From Cercis canadensis (Eukaryota; Streptophyta; Magnoliopsida; Fabales; Fabaceae), in the NCBI GenBank assembly GCA_003255065.1, contig QAOA01001795.1, forward strand, positions 126,060 to 190,059: a stretch of DNA of 64,000 bases, given 5' to 3'. A program made the position numbers and the translations under genes. This document shows, piece by piece, positions 34,081 through 45,060 of this stretch. Below the pieces are notes generated by a model. It had not been told where the DNA came from, searched no databases, and saw nothing but the letters and a program-made list of their open reading frames with translations. The stretch's first letter is position 1, and each line of letters begins with the position of its first letter.

Positions 34081-34513
34081 CACATACGTGTATAACGAAT
34101 ATCGGTCTCAACCAAGAAATTACTTGAGCATTTTGATGAGTCTATCAGCAAGTGTCATTTAGATATGGTGTTTGTTTAAGACAATTCTGGTTAAAAATAC
34201 CAAAAGTTCACATTTGTACTATTTGCGAACAACTTACATGTTTACCAAAAGTTCCATTCATAATTTGTCCTGTGACACACATTTGTAGGCATAAAACCCT
34301 TAGATCTAAAACAAGGAGTTACATATTCCATATCCCATCTGATATAGCACTCCTTAGTCAGGGATGCCTCTGTGACAACATGAAAAAGGATGGAATCTTT
34401 AGTTACACAATTTGGGTAATTGCGTTTCCTTTGCAGTGTCGCAATTTCTCAAATTGCAAAACTGTTATTCATGCAGCAAAGCACACAGCCACGATGGAAG
34501 AATTGAAACAATG

Positions 34514-34574
34514 GAGTGACACCATTGTGCATATTTCGGCTCTCAAGGGCGCCATTTGGCAAATGGTGTCACTC
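34514..34574. repeat. short inverted repeat, 13-bp perfect arms
   Basis: gagtgacaccatt (34514-34526) and its complement aatggtgtcactc (34562-34574) enclose 35 bases. Similarity beyond the arms is weak and imperfect. Confidence 0.6.
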
Positions 34575-34887
34575 TTTGAATTCCATAGTTCCCCATTTTG
34601 CAACATTGGTGGGTTCGCTGCACCCTCTTTTCTCTTTGCCCGAATAGAAAAAATATTAAAAAGAAAACTACCGTATTTGAGGAAATAATTTGAAAATTGC
34701 TTAGTGATGGAATTAAGATCGAAAATTACAATATTGAAGTCTTTGATCCCCACTTCAATTCCAAATTTGGGATAAATTATGAGATTTTATGATTAAAGTA
34801 CCCTTATTCATCACTAATTCATCTCTAATTTGGGATTAGAGTACTTAAATTTTAGGCCAATGAAGTCACATAACTGGCACATTACAT

Positions 34888-34935
34888 TTCCATCCATTTG
34901 ATTGTTCTATTGACTAACAGTCAAATGGATGGAAG
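34888..34935. repeat. short hairpin-forming inverted repeat
   Basis: tccatccatttgattg and cagtcaaatggatgga form 16-bp arms with one G:T position around a loop of about 14-15 bases. It may be the centre of a MITE-like element; outer ends were not found. Confidence 0.6.
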
Positions 34936-35564
34936 GGTTTTCTCTCATAAATTGTGAAGTTTAGGAAGTTCTAGCATGATTTTAAACCCTAGGGGTTTTT
35001 GGTACACAGACCAAAGTTGAATGGGTTATATACATTTTACCCTTTAACTTATTAGTGATAGAATGACTATATTTTTCTTAATAACTAGAGTATGATTTAG
35101 AAATAAGGTATGTTTTGAATGAGACACTTTAATGATTGAGTATTTAGTCTTTTACTGTGAAGTTCTTATGTTCAAACCTCGTTAAAATTGAGTGAGACAT
35201 AAATATTAGTAGGAATAGATAAACTTCAAGGTGAAAATCTTATATTCATTTCTTTATAAATTATAGAAAAGAACTTCTGACAATCAATTGTAATGCTGAA
35301 TGAGAAAGAAAAAGATTGTTTGAGGATTGCTTTTTTTGTTTTTGTTTTAATATTATGAGTATTCTCGAATTAACTTTTGCACACCAAGACTATGTTTATT
35401 CCTAAGTGATCTTAAAAACACACCCCTCACATCAGCTCAAGAAAATTTTCTCTTAGCCCTAGAATTCGAAGCTGGGTTAACTTGGATGAACCTATTGCAT
35501 TCTTACTACCAACACCACTTAATTCAAATCTCTTGATGATCAATATGTGAATTGTATACCTTGG

Positions 35565-37617
35565 TGTTGTGAAAATTCCAACGCAAGTGTAAGTTGTCGT
35601 TTGCAAATAATAAAATGAGATAAATTTATCGTTCCCACGAGGACTAATATACCAACTACTGAAAGAGGGTTAACCTTAACTTTATCTAATCAATCGATAT
35701 GAAGATATTTCAATGAAACAATTGAAAATAGAATAAAAAAATTGTAAACCAGAAAAATAGCAAAACAAACCAGAAAAATGATAGATTCAGCAAGAGAGAA
35801 ACACCTAGGGTTCCGATTTCACTATAATTTCTCCCAGCTTTCATTCCATATTCCATTAACTCCAATTTATCTTCCTATTTGCTAATCAAGATTCCCTAAT
35901 TTATTCACTAGCCTCTCCCAAAGTCTAGTGTAAATATCCCTTAATTACTAATCCTGTATATCCCTATACGAGTTATAATAATTACGAATTCATTTAGTTT
36001 TGTGGATCTTTTTGACTGATTACATAAGCCATAGAGGTATATTTCTATCCTCCATGTAACTCATGGCATTTACCCTAAGGAACTTGACACACAACTCTCC
36101 TTCCGGTCTCATTGTGATTAACAATTCATTTAATTATTGGGTAGACAATCAGAAGCATTAAGAGAATAGATAAACGCTCAAATTAAAGAGATAAATAATG
36201 GAATTAACTTCATATGAAACTACAGCTGGTCCTAATTAGGCTACATCGTACCCTAGATAAGAGAATTAGTTCATATTAGATGAAGAGAACAAGAAAGAAT
36301 AAAATTAAGACATGATTCAAAGGTAAAAGAGGAAAAACTCTGGTTTGAAGGTCAAATCAGCCTTGCATCTCCTNNNNNNNNNNNNNNNNNNNNNNNNNNN
36401 NNNNNNNNNNNNNNNNNNNNNNNNNNNNNNNNNNNNNNNNNNNNNNNNNNNNNNNNNNNNNNNNNNNNNNNNNNNNNNNNNNNNNNNNNNNNNNNNNNNN
36501 NNNNNNNNNNNNNNNNNNNNNNNNNNNNNNNNNNNNNNNNNNNNNNNNNNNNNNNNNNNNNNNNNNNNNNNNNNNNNNNNNNNNNNNNNNNNNNNNNNNN
36601 NNNNNNNNNNNNNNNNNNNNNNNNNNNNNNNNNNNNNNNNNNNNNNNNNNNNNNNNNNNNNNNNNNNNNNNNNNNNNNNNNNNNNNNNNNNNNNNNNNNN
36701 NNNNNNNNNNNNNNNNNNNNNNNNNNNNNNNNNNNNNNNNNNNNNNNNNNNNNNNNNNNNNNNNNNNNNNNNNNNNNNNNNAAGGAACTTGACACACAAC
36801 TCTCCTTCCGGTCTCATTGTGATTAACAATTCATTTAATTATTGGCTAGACAATCAGAAGCATTAAGAGAATAGATAAACGCTCAAATTGAAGAGATAAA
36901 TAATGGAATTAACTTCATATGAAACTACAGCTGGTCCTAATTAGGCTACATCGTACCCTAGATAAGAGAATTAGTTCATACTAGATGAAGAGAACAAGAA
37001 AGAATAAAATTAAGACATGATTCAAAGATAAAAGAGGAAAAACTCTGGTTTGAAGGTAAAATCAGCCTTGTATCTCCTTCCTTCAATCCTTGCTTTGCCT
37101 CCTTTATGCCTCCAAAAGTGTTTAAGAACGAACCCCTTTTCTAATTCCCTAGATTTCTTATTTATACCCCTTCCTACAAAACCCTAAAACTAAGAATTTA
37201 AGTCACGTCTGCAGAAACAAGTACGGGCGCCGCACCTCTGACTCGCTGGGAGAAACATGCTTCTTTGCACTTTCGGGCGCCGCACCTCTGTATTTTGAGG
37301 GGTGCGGTGCTGAGCTGCTGTCCCAACATGTGTATTTTTTCGCATACAGGGGGTGCGGCGCTACTGTTCAAGTGGTGCACCCCTGAGCTGCTGTCCTGGT
37401 TTTAAGTTTCATGCTCCAGGGGTCGCGACTCTAGGTTTTGAGCGCCGCAACCCTTGAATTCTGTCCAAAAAACTTCCCAATTCTTCAATTTTTCATTCTA
37501 ACTTATGAAACCTACAATTTAACATAAAACATCACATTAGATGATGATTAATCTCAATAAACAATCAAATAATTAAGTAAAGAATATCTAAAAAGTGGAT
37601 ATAAAAGCCACTCAACA
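35565..37617 (-). repeat. probable solo LTR with 5-bp TSD, containing the N gap
   Basis: It starts TGTTGTGAAAATTCC and ends CACTCAACA, giving TGTTG/CAACA termini. Both sides are flanked by CTTGG (35560-35564 and 37618-37622). No PBS, PPT or coding part is present, so it is best read as a solo LTR left after LTR-LTR recombination. Minus-strand CTCGTGGGAACGATA near its end (35631-35645) also occurs near the end of the Athila-like LTR, hence the orientation and a Tat/Athila affinity are inferred. Because 297 bp are repeated across the N run, the real length is probably about 1.35 kb. Confidence 0.7.
36077..37078. repeat. 297-bp direct copies on both sides of the 408-base N run
   Basis: 36077-36373 and 36782-37078 start aaggaacttgacacac and end atctcct, with only a handful of substitutions. 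The N run (36374-36781) lies exactly between them. Either a tandem duplication or two allelic contig ends joined head to tail. Confidence 0.8.
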
Positions 37618-37825
37618 CTTGGAATTGAATATCCAAATAAATTTTAGTTTTGCATGGAAATCATATTAAGTTTTCCTTAAAACTAATGGAAATTATGTGG
37701 TAAATCCGTCATAAGTAACCAATGTAAACAATTTGGAAGTCTGAAAACAGCAGACAATCCTTCCTCAATATATTACAGCTAAACAGAAATAACTGCTACT
37801 AGAAGAAAGTGAAACCTTGTAAAAC

Positions 37826-38290
37826 CTACCACTTTGCTGGTAGCCTACAGGTGGAAGCAAAAATGTTTTAACCCCTCCAACTCTAAAGCACCCAGTTGTT
37901 GTCTTCACCAAGTCCTAATCCAGTGGAATCTGTCAGAAACCAGCCCTCTTATTCCTAATCTGCCCTTCAGGTGTTCTAAGCCTTCACATGCTATGACAGC
38001 ATTCATGGCCTCTTGACCATAAAACTCCAGAAAAATAGCCTCTCTTCATTTTCACAGGGTATAATAGTAGCAAACATAGACAATGCAGAGTAGTAATATC
38101 ATGCCTCATTGAACTGTGTGAGAAACAAGGATCTTCCTAACTCTCAGAACTGCTTCTCTTAGACTGTTCATTTCAACTATCTCATCCAGTAGGTTCCTAC
38201 AGCTGAATAGACACTTAACAGCAAGCAGCCTATTGCTGTCAATCTCAAGCTCTTCAATGGGATATTTTCCCGATTTGGGATGCTATGACT
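37826..38290 (-). pseudogene. GRAS gene C-terminal fragment
   Basis: The minus strand aligns with the last 180-odd codons of the intact GRAS gene at 38873-41197. Shared segments include the sequence for the final W-x-L-Q-G-like end, ACEGLEH at the PFYRE-SAW junction and the stretch around the ISSS position. About 60 bp of the SAW region are missing and several frame changes occur. The upstream domain is absent. It lies about 600 bp beyond the stop of the intact gene, in the same orientation, so it is a truncated tandem relative. Confidence 0.72.
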
Positions 38291-38423
38291 TAAAAACACA
38301 AAGGAAACATAGAAATTCCTCATTCAATGTATCAAATATATCCACCATCAACACATGTTGGTCACAGAGGTTACCAAAAGCTCATTCTGTCAGAGTACTG
38401 CCACAATTTTATAACTAACTAAG

Positions 38424-38521
38424 TGCCTGTTTGGATTGCCTTAATTTTAAGAAAAAAATACCTTATTTTTTTTTTTTTTTTTACTACCTTTTTCTTAAAA
38501 TTAACCAATCTAAACGGTAGT
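38424..38521. mobile_element. MITE-like fold-back element, about 100 bp
   Basis: The left end gtgcctgtttggattg...ttaattttaagaaaaa pairs with the right end tttttcttaaaattaa...ccaatctaaacggtag, giving imperfect terminal inverted repeats of roughly 40 bp around a T run. The gcctgtttggat type of end is common in plant hAT-like MITEs. No clear target duplication was identified. Confidence 0.5.
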
Positions 38522-38872
38522 TAAATGCATTTGGGAAATCCGTAGCTCATACTAGGATATACAAAGCTTCAACCATCCGTTACATCAAAGAGGGAGGACA
38601 GTTCACAAAGGAACTTGGTGACAATCTGGGAAGTGTATTCACCACCAACACCTAAAGGTTAAGTAAACTGGATACACCATGACCCGAAAACCATGAAACA
38701 AGCAAAATAGCTTTAGTAATAACCAAGTAGAAGTAGAATTATTGCTCAAGGTTAATAGGGAAAAGAAGGAACTTGAAAAGTGAGAAGAGTAGAAACCCAT
38801 TGATGATTCTTGAAAACATACATATTCTCCAGTATGAGTCCTGAGACATGTCCATACTCCAGTAACTCCTCA

Positions 38873-41197
38873 TTATGCTGGCACCCAACAAGTGGAAGCA
38901 TACAAAATGCGACCCTTCCATCCCTGAAGCATCCAGTTGTTGTCTTCATCAATGACAAAATCTCTGTGGTACCATGCCTTTAACTTTCCTCGGAATTTGG
39001 CCATTAGCTCCTTATCCAGTGGGAGCTGCCTGAAACCAATCCTTGTATTCCTAACCTGCCATTGCTTGTATGTCTCAGGCCTCTCAACCCTCTCAAAACC
39101 TTCACATGCTACAACATTCAAAGCAGCCCGCCCAAGAAACTCTCTCTCAATCATTGACCTCCCTTCGTCTTCACGAGGTATTTGAGTGTCAAACATATCA
39201 TACATTGCAGAAAAATGGAACAGTGCCTCCCTAAACCGTGTGACAAAGAAAGGGGCACTGTAGGCTCCATTAACGATGGATTGAATAAAAATATTTGGAT
39301 TTATCCTCCTGATTAAATTCAGAACTGCATTCCTTGGATTGTTCACTTTAACTGTGTCATCAAGCAAATTCTTAAACCTCATCAGATCGTTCACAACAAG
39401 CAGCTCATTGTTGTCAATATTAAATTCTTCAATTTGAATAGTTTCCCAGTTCTGTGAAGCTATGGCTTTGTACTCAAATGGGACATTGAACCGCTTGCAA
39501 TAGTTTGCTAGGCGACGACCAGTCTCCTCAAGTAAGTCTGTTGGACGGAAGCCAGCTTGAGGATATTCTATGCCTGTGATGCGTAGTTTGGGAGGTCCAC
39601 TGCTTCTCTCTGACAAAAATTTAATAAGCATCGGCCACTGGAAACCATATGCAATACCAAAATCAATAATATGAAGGCTTTCCGCCTTTTCTGCTGCTTT
39701 CAGAATCGTTTTATATGAAAAGAAATGGGCAATCTTACTGAAAGGACAGGCAGAAAAGATAACTTGATGAGTTTTTAAAATATCAGCAGCAGAGATCCTG
39801 TTGGAGAACAGAGAGACATAAACTATTTGGGTTCCAGTAGTAGCGCCAACCAAGCGTAACTCAAGACCATTAGCGAAGTAATGAGCCAACCTCTGTGATG
39901 CATCACCAAGGGGGGAAGAATGCTGCCTAATCTGCTTCAGTAGTTCATTAGCAGTCCTGTTGTCATTACCAGACACAGCTTGTGCACATAGAACCAGAAG
40001 AGTCCTCAAATCCACGGTTTCCTTCTTCTTGCCTCTATTCTTAGAGCGAGTCTTCCCTCCATCAGATGATTTTGGCTGTTCACTTGGCTGCATCACTTTA
40101 ACTGATCCGTTCTGCAAGCCTCCTTGTTGACCATTCCCAACACTAAGCAACACTCGATCAAACATTTCTGTTAGTTCACTCTCATCAACGTAGACTGCTG
40201 ACTGCTTGTTACTTCTTCCTTCTTCTGGTTCAGTACCTTCACGGTCATGATTCTTTCTACCATTTAACCTACGTGAACTCTCCCTAACATCTTTCTCCAT
40301 ATTGTTTTCTTCCTTTTTGGGCTTTTCATTCAGCTCTAGAGACATTGAGTTGCTCTCCACACCAGTGGTAAGTTGAGTACCTTTAGGAAGAAACTTGCTA
40401 CCTTCCTCCAATCCTCTCCTAAACTGCAAGACAGATTCTGCATTACTAAAGATATTTCGAGCCAAGGTTTCATTAATGGAAGAACCCACATCCATCATTC
40501 CATCACCAGTATTAGTTAAAGCATTTGGAGGTTGGGATGGCTTTCGAGAAATGGATCGCGAATTGAACTGAAAAGAATGATCACTTGAAGTAGGGGTTTC
40601 TGATGAAGAAAGTTTGACATCATAAGGATTGCCATGCCATGGAACATCTACTGAGTTGCTGCTGCTGGTGTTACTGCCAGAACCATTAACATCTGGGCTC
40701 TCTACATTTTGATACATGTCAAGGGGGTGCTCATTGGGGCAAGAAGTAAGGTTTTCATTAAGAGCATCATAAAATGATTTCTCAGTGACTTGCAGGCTTA
40801 ATGGATCAAAAAAGATGGATTGCTTCTGATCAAGGTTCTCTTCCATAAGAATATGGCTCATGTACTTGACAGTTTCTGAAAAGTCATTGTTTTCTAGGGA
40901 AGAATCCGCGGCTGAAGCCATAGTAGCAGATGGCATATCTAGCACAACTTGTACAGGGCTCACACTCCAGGATGGAATAAACCCCTCTGAATTAGAGTTC
41001 ATCCTTGTTTGAGGAGCAAAACTAACTGGGTCTACATTAGCTTCATAAAATGGATCAATTGTGAAATTAACATGGTTTTCCTCGAATTCCCACTCATTTT
41101 CTAGATTTCGTAATTCATTTGGATCTGAGGTGATGTTTGGACCATCAATTTTGCAACCGTTTACGAAACCATTATCTGCATCAAAGTTTAGATCCAT
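38873..41197 (-). CDS. GRAS-domain transcription regulator, LISCL/SCL14-SCL33 type
   Basis: Intact 774-residue protein. The acidic, variable N-terminus contains the LISCL-type segment NNDFSETVKYMSHILMEEN (103-121) and YVDESELTEMFDRVLLSVGN (336-355), then a basic KTRSKNRGKKKE. The GRAS domain begins at VDLRTLLVLCAQAVSG (395-410), with LHR I. The VHIID core is LHIIDFGIAYGFQWP (508-522), LHR II near 553-575, PFYRE from about 600 and SAW from about 697 to WVPA at the end. Such proteins act in the nucleus as transcription co-regulators; relatives of the SCL14 group work with TGA factors in detoxification responses. The start is the first ATG after an upstream 5'-UTR intron. It is the only undamaged host gene in the window; truncated and frameshifted relatives lie on both sides. 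Confidence 0.95.
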   Translation of the reverse strand: MDLNFDADNGFVNGCKIDGPNITSDPNELRNLENEWEFEENHVNFTIDPFYEANVDPVSFAPQTRMNSNSEGFIPSWSVSPVQVVLDMPSATMASAADSSLENNDFSETVKYMSHILMEENLDQKQSIFFDPLSLQVTEKSFYDALNENLTSCPNEHPLDMYQNVESPDVNGSGSNTSSSNSVDVPWHGNPYDVKLSSSETPTSSDHSFQFNSRSISRKPSQPPNALTNTGDGMMDVGSSINETLARNIFSNAESVLQFRRGLEEGSKFLPKGTQLTTGVESNSMSLELNEKPKKEENNMEKDVRESSRRLNGRKNHDREGTEPEEGRSNKQSAVYVDESELTEMFDRVLLSVGNGQQGGLQNGSVKVMQPSEQPKSSDGGKTRSKNRGKKKETVDLRTLLVLCAQAVSGNDNRTANELLKQIRQHSSPLGDASQRLAHYFANGLELRLVGATTGTQIVYVSLFSNRISAADILKTHQVIFSACPFSKIAHFFSYKTILKAAEKAESLHIIDFGIAYGFQWPMLIKFLSERSSGPPKLRITGIEYPQAGFRPTDLLEETGRRLANYCKRFNVPFEYKAIASQNWETIQIEEFNIDNNELLVVNDLMRFKNLLDDTVKVNNPRNAVLNLIRRINPNIFIQSIVNGAYSAPFFVTRFREALFHFSAMYDMFDTQIPREDEGRSMIEREFLGRAALNVVACEGFERVERPETYKQWQVRNTRIGFRQLPLDKELMAKFRGKLKAWYHRDFVIDEDNNWMLQGWKGRILYASTCWVPA

Positions 41198-41760
41198 GAA
41201 TGCAGAGCTACTATAAAATTTAGACCCAGAAGCAAAATCCCTGTGCTCTCTTCGTTGAAGCAGAAATTGCAGCTACTAGCATACAAATTCTTTGTAGATG
41301 ATTATCTGTTTAAATGAACCACATGGTCATACAATATGAAGCAGGAGAATGTTTACATAGCAAATTAAGAACAAAATCATTCTATTAGATGAAAGATTAA
41401 CAAGGAAGTGGAAAGAAAACATATGAACTCAAAAACAGAAAATATTTCACATGAAAGATGGCAGCTATTTAACAAACTGATATGATTATAATTTAACGAA
41501 AAAAATTAGAGAAAGGAAACAACTGCAAAAGATTGAAGGAAGCTGGAAAATTTTAACTAAGGCAAACCTGATGTGTCCACAAATAATAGCAGCAATCCGT
41601 TGCGAGCTAGGTGATCGATGAAAGTCCTGAAAGAAACGGAGAGTTGAGAACGGTAGAGGAATAAGAAGAAAGAGAAAGTAAACGAAATGGGATTAAGGGA
41701 ATAGAGAAAGGAGGGAACATTCAACGCACGTGATTCGGTTGACTCTTATTTGACTATTCA
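41198..41760 (-). other. 5' UTR of the GRAS gene with a probable intron
   Basis: On the minus strand, ACATCAG followed by GTTTGCCTTAG near 41567 is a good donor, and TTTGTATGCTAG near 41276 a good acceptor. They bound an intron of about 290 bp between a first non-coding exon (about 41568-41700) and the coding exon. An intron in the 5' UTR is usual for this GRAS subgroup. Transcription start and TATA box were not fixed. Confidence 0.6.
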
Positions 41761-42490
41761 AAATATTGAATTAACTATTAAAATGACTTGCGCAGTTAGC
41801 TGGCTAGTGATCCCGCCTCAAAGGATCTGAATTTGAAGCTCCTGCAGTTGTAGCTTTGGGTGGAGGAGTATTTTAAAAAATTTCATTTGTTACCTTCTTT
41901 GATACCGTCCAAAACTTCCAAGACATGAACAAGTGGCTTGCGCAACCATTTCACTCTTAAACTCACAACTAGAACCAACAGACTTTGATTTCAATCAAAG
42001 AATTAGAGTTGCATGGAACCTCGATAGAGGCAAGTTATCACGTGAGAGGTAGGTGGCCTCACCGTTGGTGACAATCTTTATCAAAAAATGCAAAGGTACA
42101 ATTGTATTTCACAAGTCAGAAAAATAATTGCAATACTGGGAAGTGTAGAACAAAAGGAGTTGTTTCTTTTCCTATGAACAACTACAGTGCAGTACATGGA
42201 CGTAGGAAATGTTTGATTTACATTTTCTTAAAATGACAATCATAATTTATTAAGGAATTGATTGAAGGAAAGTTACAAATTGTTCTACACTTTGTGAATA
42301 CAATGAAGACAATATAATATTAGATAGAACATCTCCAAATGAATGCCAAGTTCTTGTAAAATGAATTCGAATTTCTGATAACAAAGGAAACAAACTTGGG
42401 AGTGAGTACAGCCTTCCCAAAATGCCTCAAATCAAGTTGCCAATAAGCAACATCGTGCTCCAGCTGATAGCAAAAGGCAAAGAAAAATCC
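41761..42490. other. intergenic, nothing recognised
   Basis: AT-rich spacer between the GRAS promoter side and the 3' end of the cyclophilin remnant. No ORF, repeat end or RNA gene seen. Confidence 0.5.
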
Positions 42491-45060
42491 CTAGCCAGCA
42501 ATCTTATAGGTTGGATTTACTAGATTATCCAGGTCAGAGACTACTTGAATCGATTCTATGATATCACCAACCTTGAGGTCTGCCAAGTAATCCTCATTTT
42601 CTGTTACATATCCAAAGACTGCATATCGACCATCCAATATATTGACGTTACTGGGAGTAAGCTCACTTTCTTTCAAAAGCCAAAATATCTGGCTAGAGGC
42701 AGAGTTATTCTCAAATTCCTGTGAAATAACATCAAAGAAGTAAATGAAAGCAAAAAAGACAGAAATATACTTTGTAGACTTAAATATTCATGGAAGAAGC
42801 TAATAGTAGCCAATAACACTTTCATTTCTCCTGATTATACAATGAGGCTTGCTGCATAGACCTCAATAAGTATGAAATAAATTGTTTAAACCAAAATTAC
42901 TTTTACGTTTTAACAATTCTAAGTTGTTTCAGAAAGATATCACCTTGAAAACCAAGGGGAACTTAGAAATTCTGATTCTACAGCTCCTTTCATATCAAGT
43001 CTAGGAAAATCTTTCTCCACCTCCATCTTTCTCTTTTATCTCACACTATGTAATTAGATAAACCATACATTTCTACTGTCTTTCATTTTCTATCATCATT
43101 TGCACGGCTAAGGCTTCATAGCAGTCTCCAAATGATTCTGCAACAGCTTGATAATCAAAAACTGAAAACAGACAAGCCCACCTGACAGGCCTAATGCATA
43201 CATAAATTCAAGCTGTTGGTAGCAAAGAAGGTAGAGGACTTCTATAGAGACAAATCAGTATACTTTCTCTCTGTAAAACCTTTCAAAGTTGAGTACATTG
43301 TCAAATGATGCGTAATAAAGTGGCATCAAGTGAAACTTCATTGAAAATCAAGCATGGATGCATTTATAAACATTTGTTGGAGGTATTGATTATTTTTACA
43401 CTGAAATTTAGGCATACATAACAAAAAATTTACTCCACTCAAATGGTATGACTTGCTTATATAGAGCTGGCTCACAACAGTTAAGTCACTCCAGACCAGC
43501 TTGCTATCACATCAAACAAGGATAAATGCAAAAACAGATAATATGCATCATGAGACATCAGTTTAAGGTTACCTCTAGAGTGGCTCCATAAACAGGTGCC
43601 TTTTCCCCCTACTACCATAATCTCTAATGGTATTGTCCTTGTTTTTTAGGTACTTGGATCTATAAAACCCTCAGCAGGACCTTCAGGATAACCAGTTTGG
43701 ACAACAAACCCATCCGCTATACAAAGGAATTGAAGTTTCAAGAAAACTGTGTCTAGATGAAGATATAGACTAAAGGACGGTAAGCAACAAATAATAAGTC
43801 CATTTTGTATACTCATATGAAATTATAGATTCCCAATGATGGTATAAGATAATCCAGCTTCTGTTACATATATATCAGTTATGGGTTTATTCACTCTCAT
43901 TAATTGGTAACATAAATGTCATTGGCTCATTGCCCATGTTTGTGCAATGAGCAGAACCAGTGGTTGTGGTACCCATGTTCTCCAACATAGCTGGTGAACC
44001 TGATATACTCATAGAAAACTAGCTATATTTAAGAAAAATTTCATGTCAAATATCAGATATATTACCTCTCTGGATTTCCATGCCATCATAGAAGTGTCTT
44101 TCCACCAAGTCAACAAAATTTCCAGCTGTTACAGGGGCATTATAACCATCTAGAACTATACGGAAAACACATTCCTGTAGGTTTGGATTGTCTTTAACCT
44201 TGACCTTCATATCCATAGCTGCTCTCCCCTTCAATAAAGGCATATTTTGGTATTCCTCAGGCACTTCATATGGGAAGCTATCTATCATATCCTCTTCAAC
44301 ACTGGAGAAAAGTAATGCCCCAGGAACATCTCAGCTGCAGTCAATGAAAGGTTATATATGAGAAAAGGCTTTCTTCAGAAGATTAATTTTCCAAGTCCTC
44401 CTAAACTTTCTAATTTTAGAAAGGGAATACGATTCTTATTGGCATAAGAAATCAAGGTGATTTCCCCAAGAGAATTCAGGTAAAGCCTAATTTATATTAT
44501 TGAAGCAACCAAGCCTTGATAGAGATCTCTTTATGGCAGTTCCTGCGGTCAAATTACGAAACATGAAGTGCTTTATTTGGTCAAAGCACAGCTACATGAA
44601 TTTCCTATATCCCAACCTCTCTTCTTAGAGTCTCAGATCTTTAACAACTGGCAGATATCAACCATTTGTATTGCAATTCATTTTCACAAAGCGAAACATC
44701 TTGACACAGTAAAAGCTTGTACTGACATGCACTAACCCATTACTTCTGATTTGAGCAAATGTATGGAAGGACAGGGTCTTGATGTGGTTTATAAACCTAA
44801 GTAATGTATCTATCAGGATACTCACCTTCCAACATATTGTAAAAGTTCCTTCTGTTTGGGTGCAAGTGCATCTCGATTCCTATCCAGTGATCCTCTTCCT
44901 TCTAAGGCTTCTTGTGGTACAGTGCTTTCGATGTGGTTGGCAAACTGAAGGCCAGTATCCGCGAGGTTCTTGATGTTAGGGATGATGGGGGTTAGGGTTT
45001 TTATCCAGCACTTTAGAGAAAGGGAGGAAGATGATGCTAGCCCAAATGAGAAATAAAGAA
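42491..45060 (-). pseudogene. CYP38/TLP40-type thylakoid-lumen cyclophilin, truncated and broken
   Basis: Four exon-like pieces with good splice sites on the minus strand. The piece at 44826 to about 45010 contains LDRNRDALAPKQKELLQYVG and ends GGAAG/GTGAGT. That at 44066-44301 has [20 protein letters not shown] and [20 protein letters not shown]. That at 43573-43716 has [20 protein letters not shown]. The last, 42491-42718, has [18 protein letters not shown] and [20 protein letters not shown] to a stop after YKIAG. The third piece has a TAA and a one-base insertion, the exon expected between it and the last piece is missing, and all 5' exons (transit peptide, N-terminal helices) are absent. 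The family assists photosystem II assembly. A single N at 45119 means the 5' loss could partly be an assembly fault. Confidence 0.85.

Larger units (their letters stand above)
34081..35559. other. no recognisable gene; two short fold-back sequences
   Basis: AT-rich sequence. An open stretch at 34152-34688 has no family resemblance and is not called. Two inverted repeats are present and listed separately. No LTR, transposase or RNA gene seen. Confidence 0.4.

Noticed and set aside
34152-34688. 178-codon open stretch, plus strand
   Set aside because: No recognisable domain, unusual composition, contains the short inverted repeat and has no splice or promoter context. Probably chance.
36317-36866. 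Open stretches running across the N run
   Set aside because: Almost entirely unknown bases; no coding evidence on either side.
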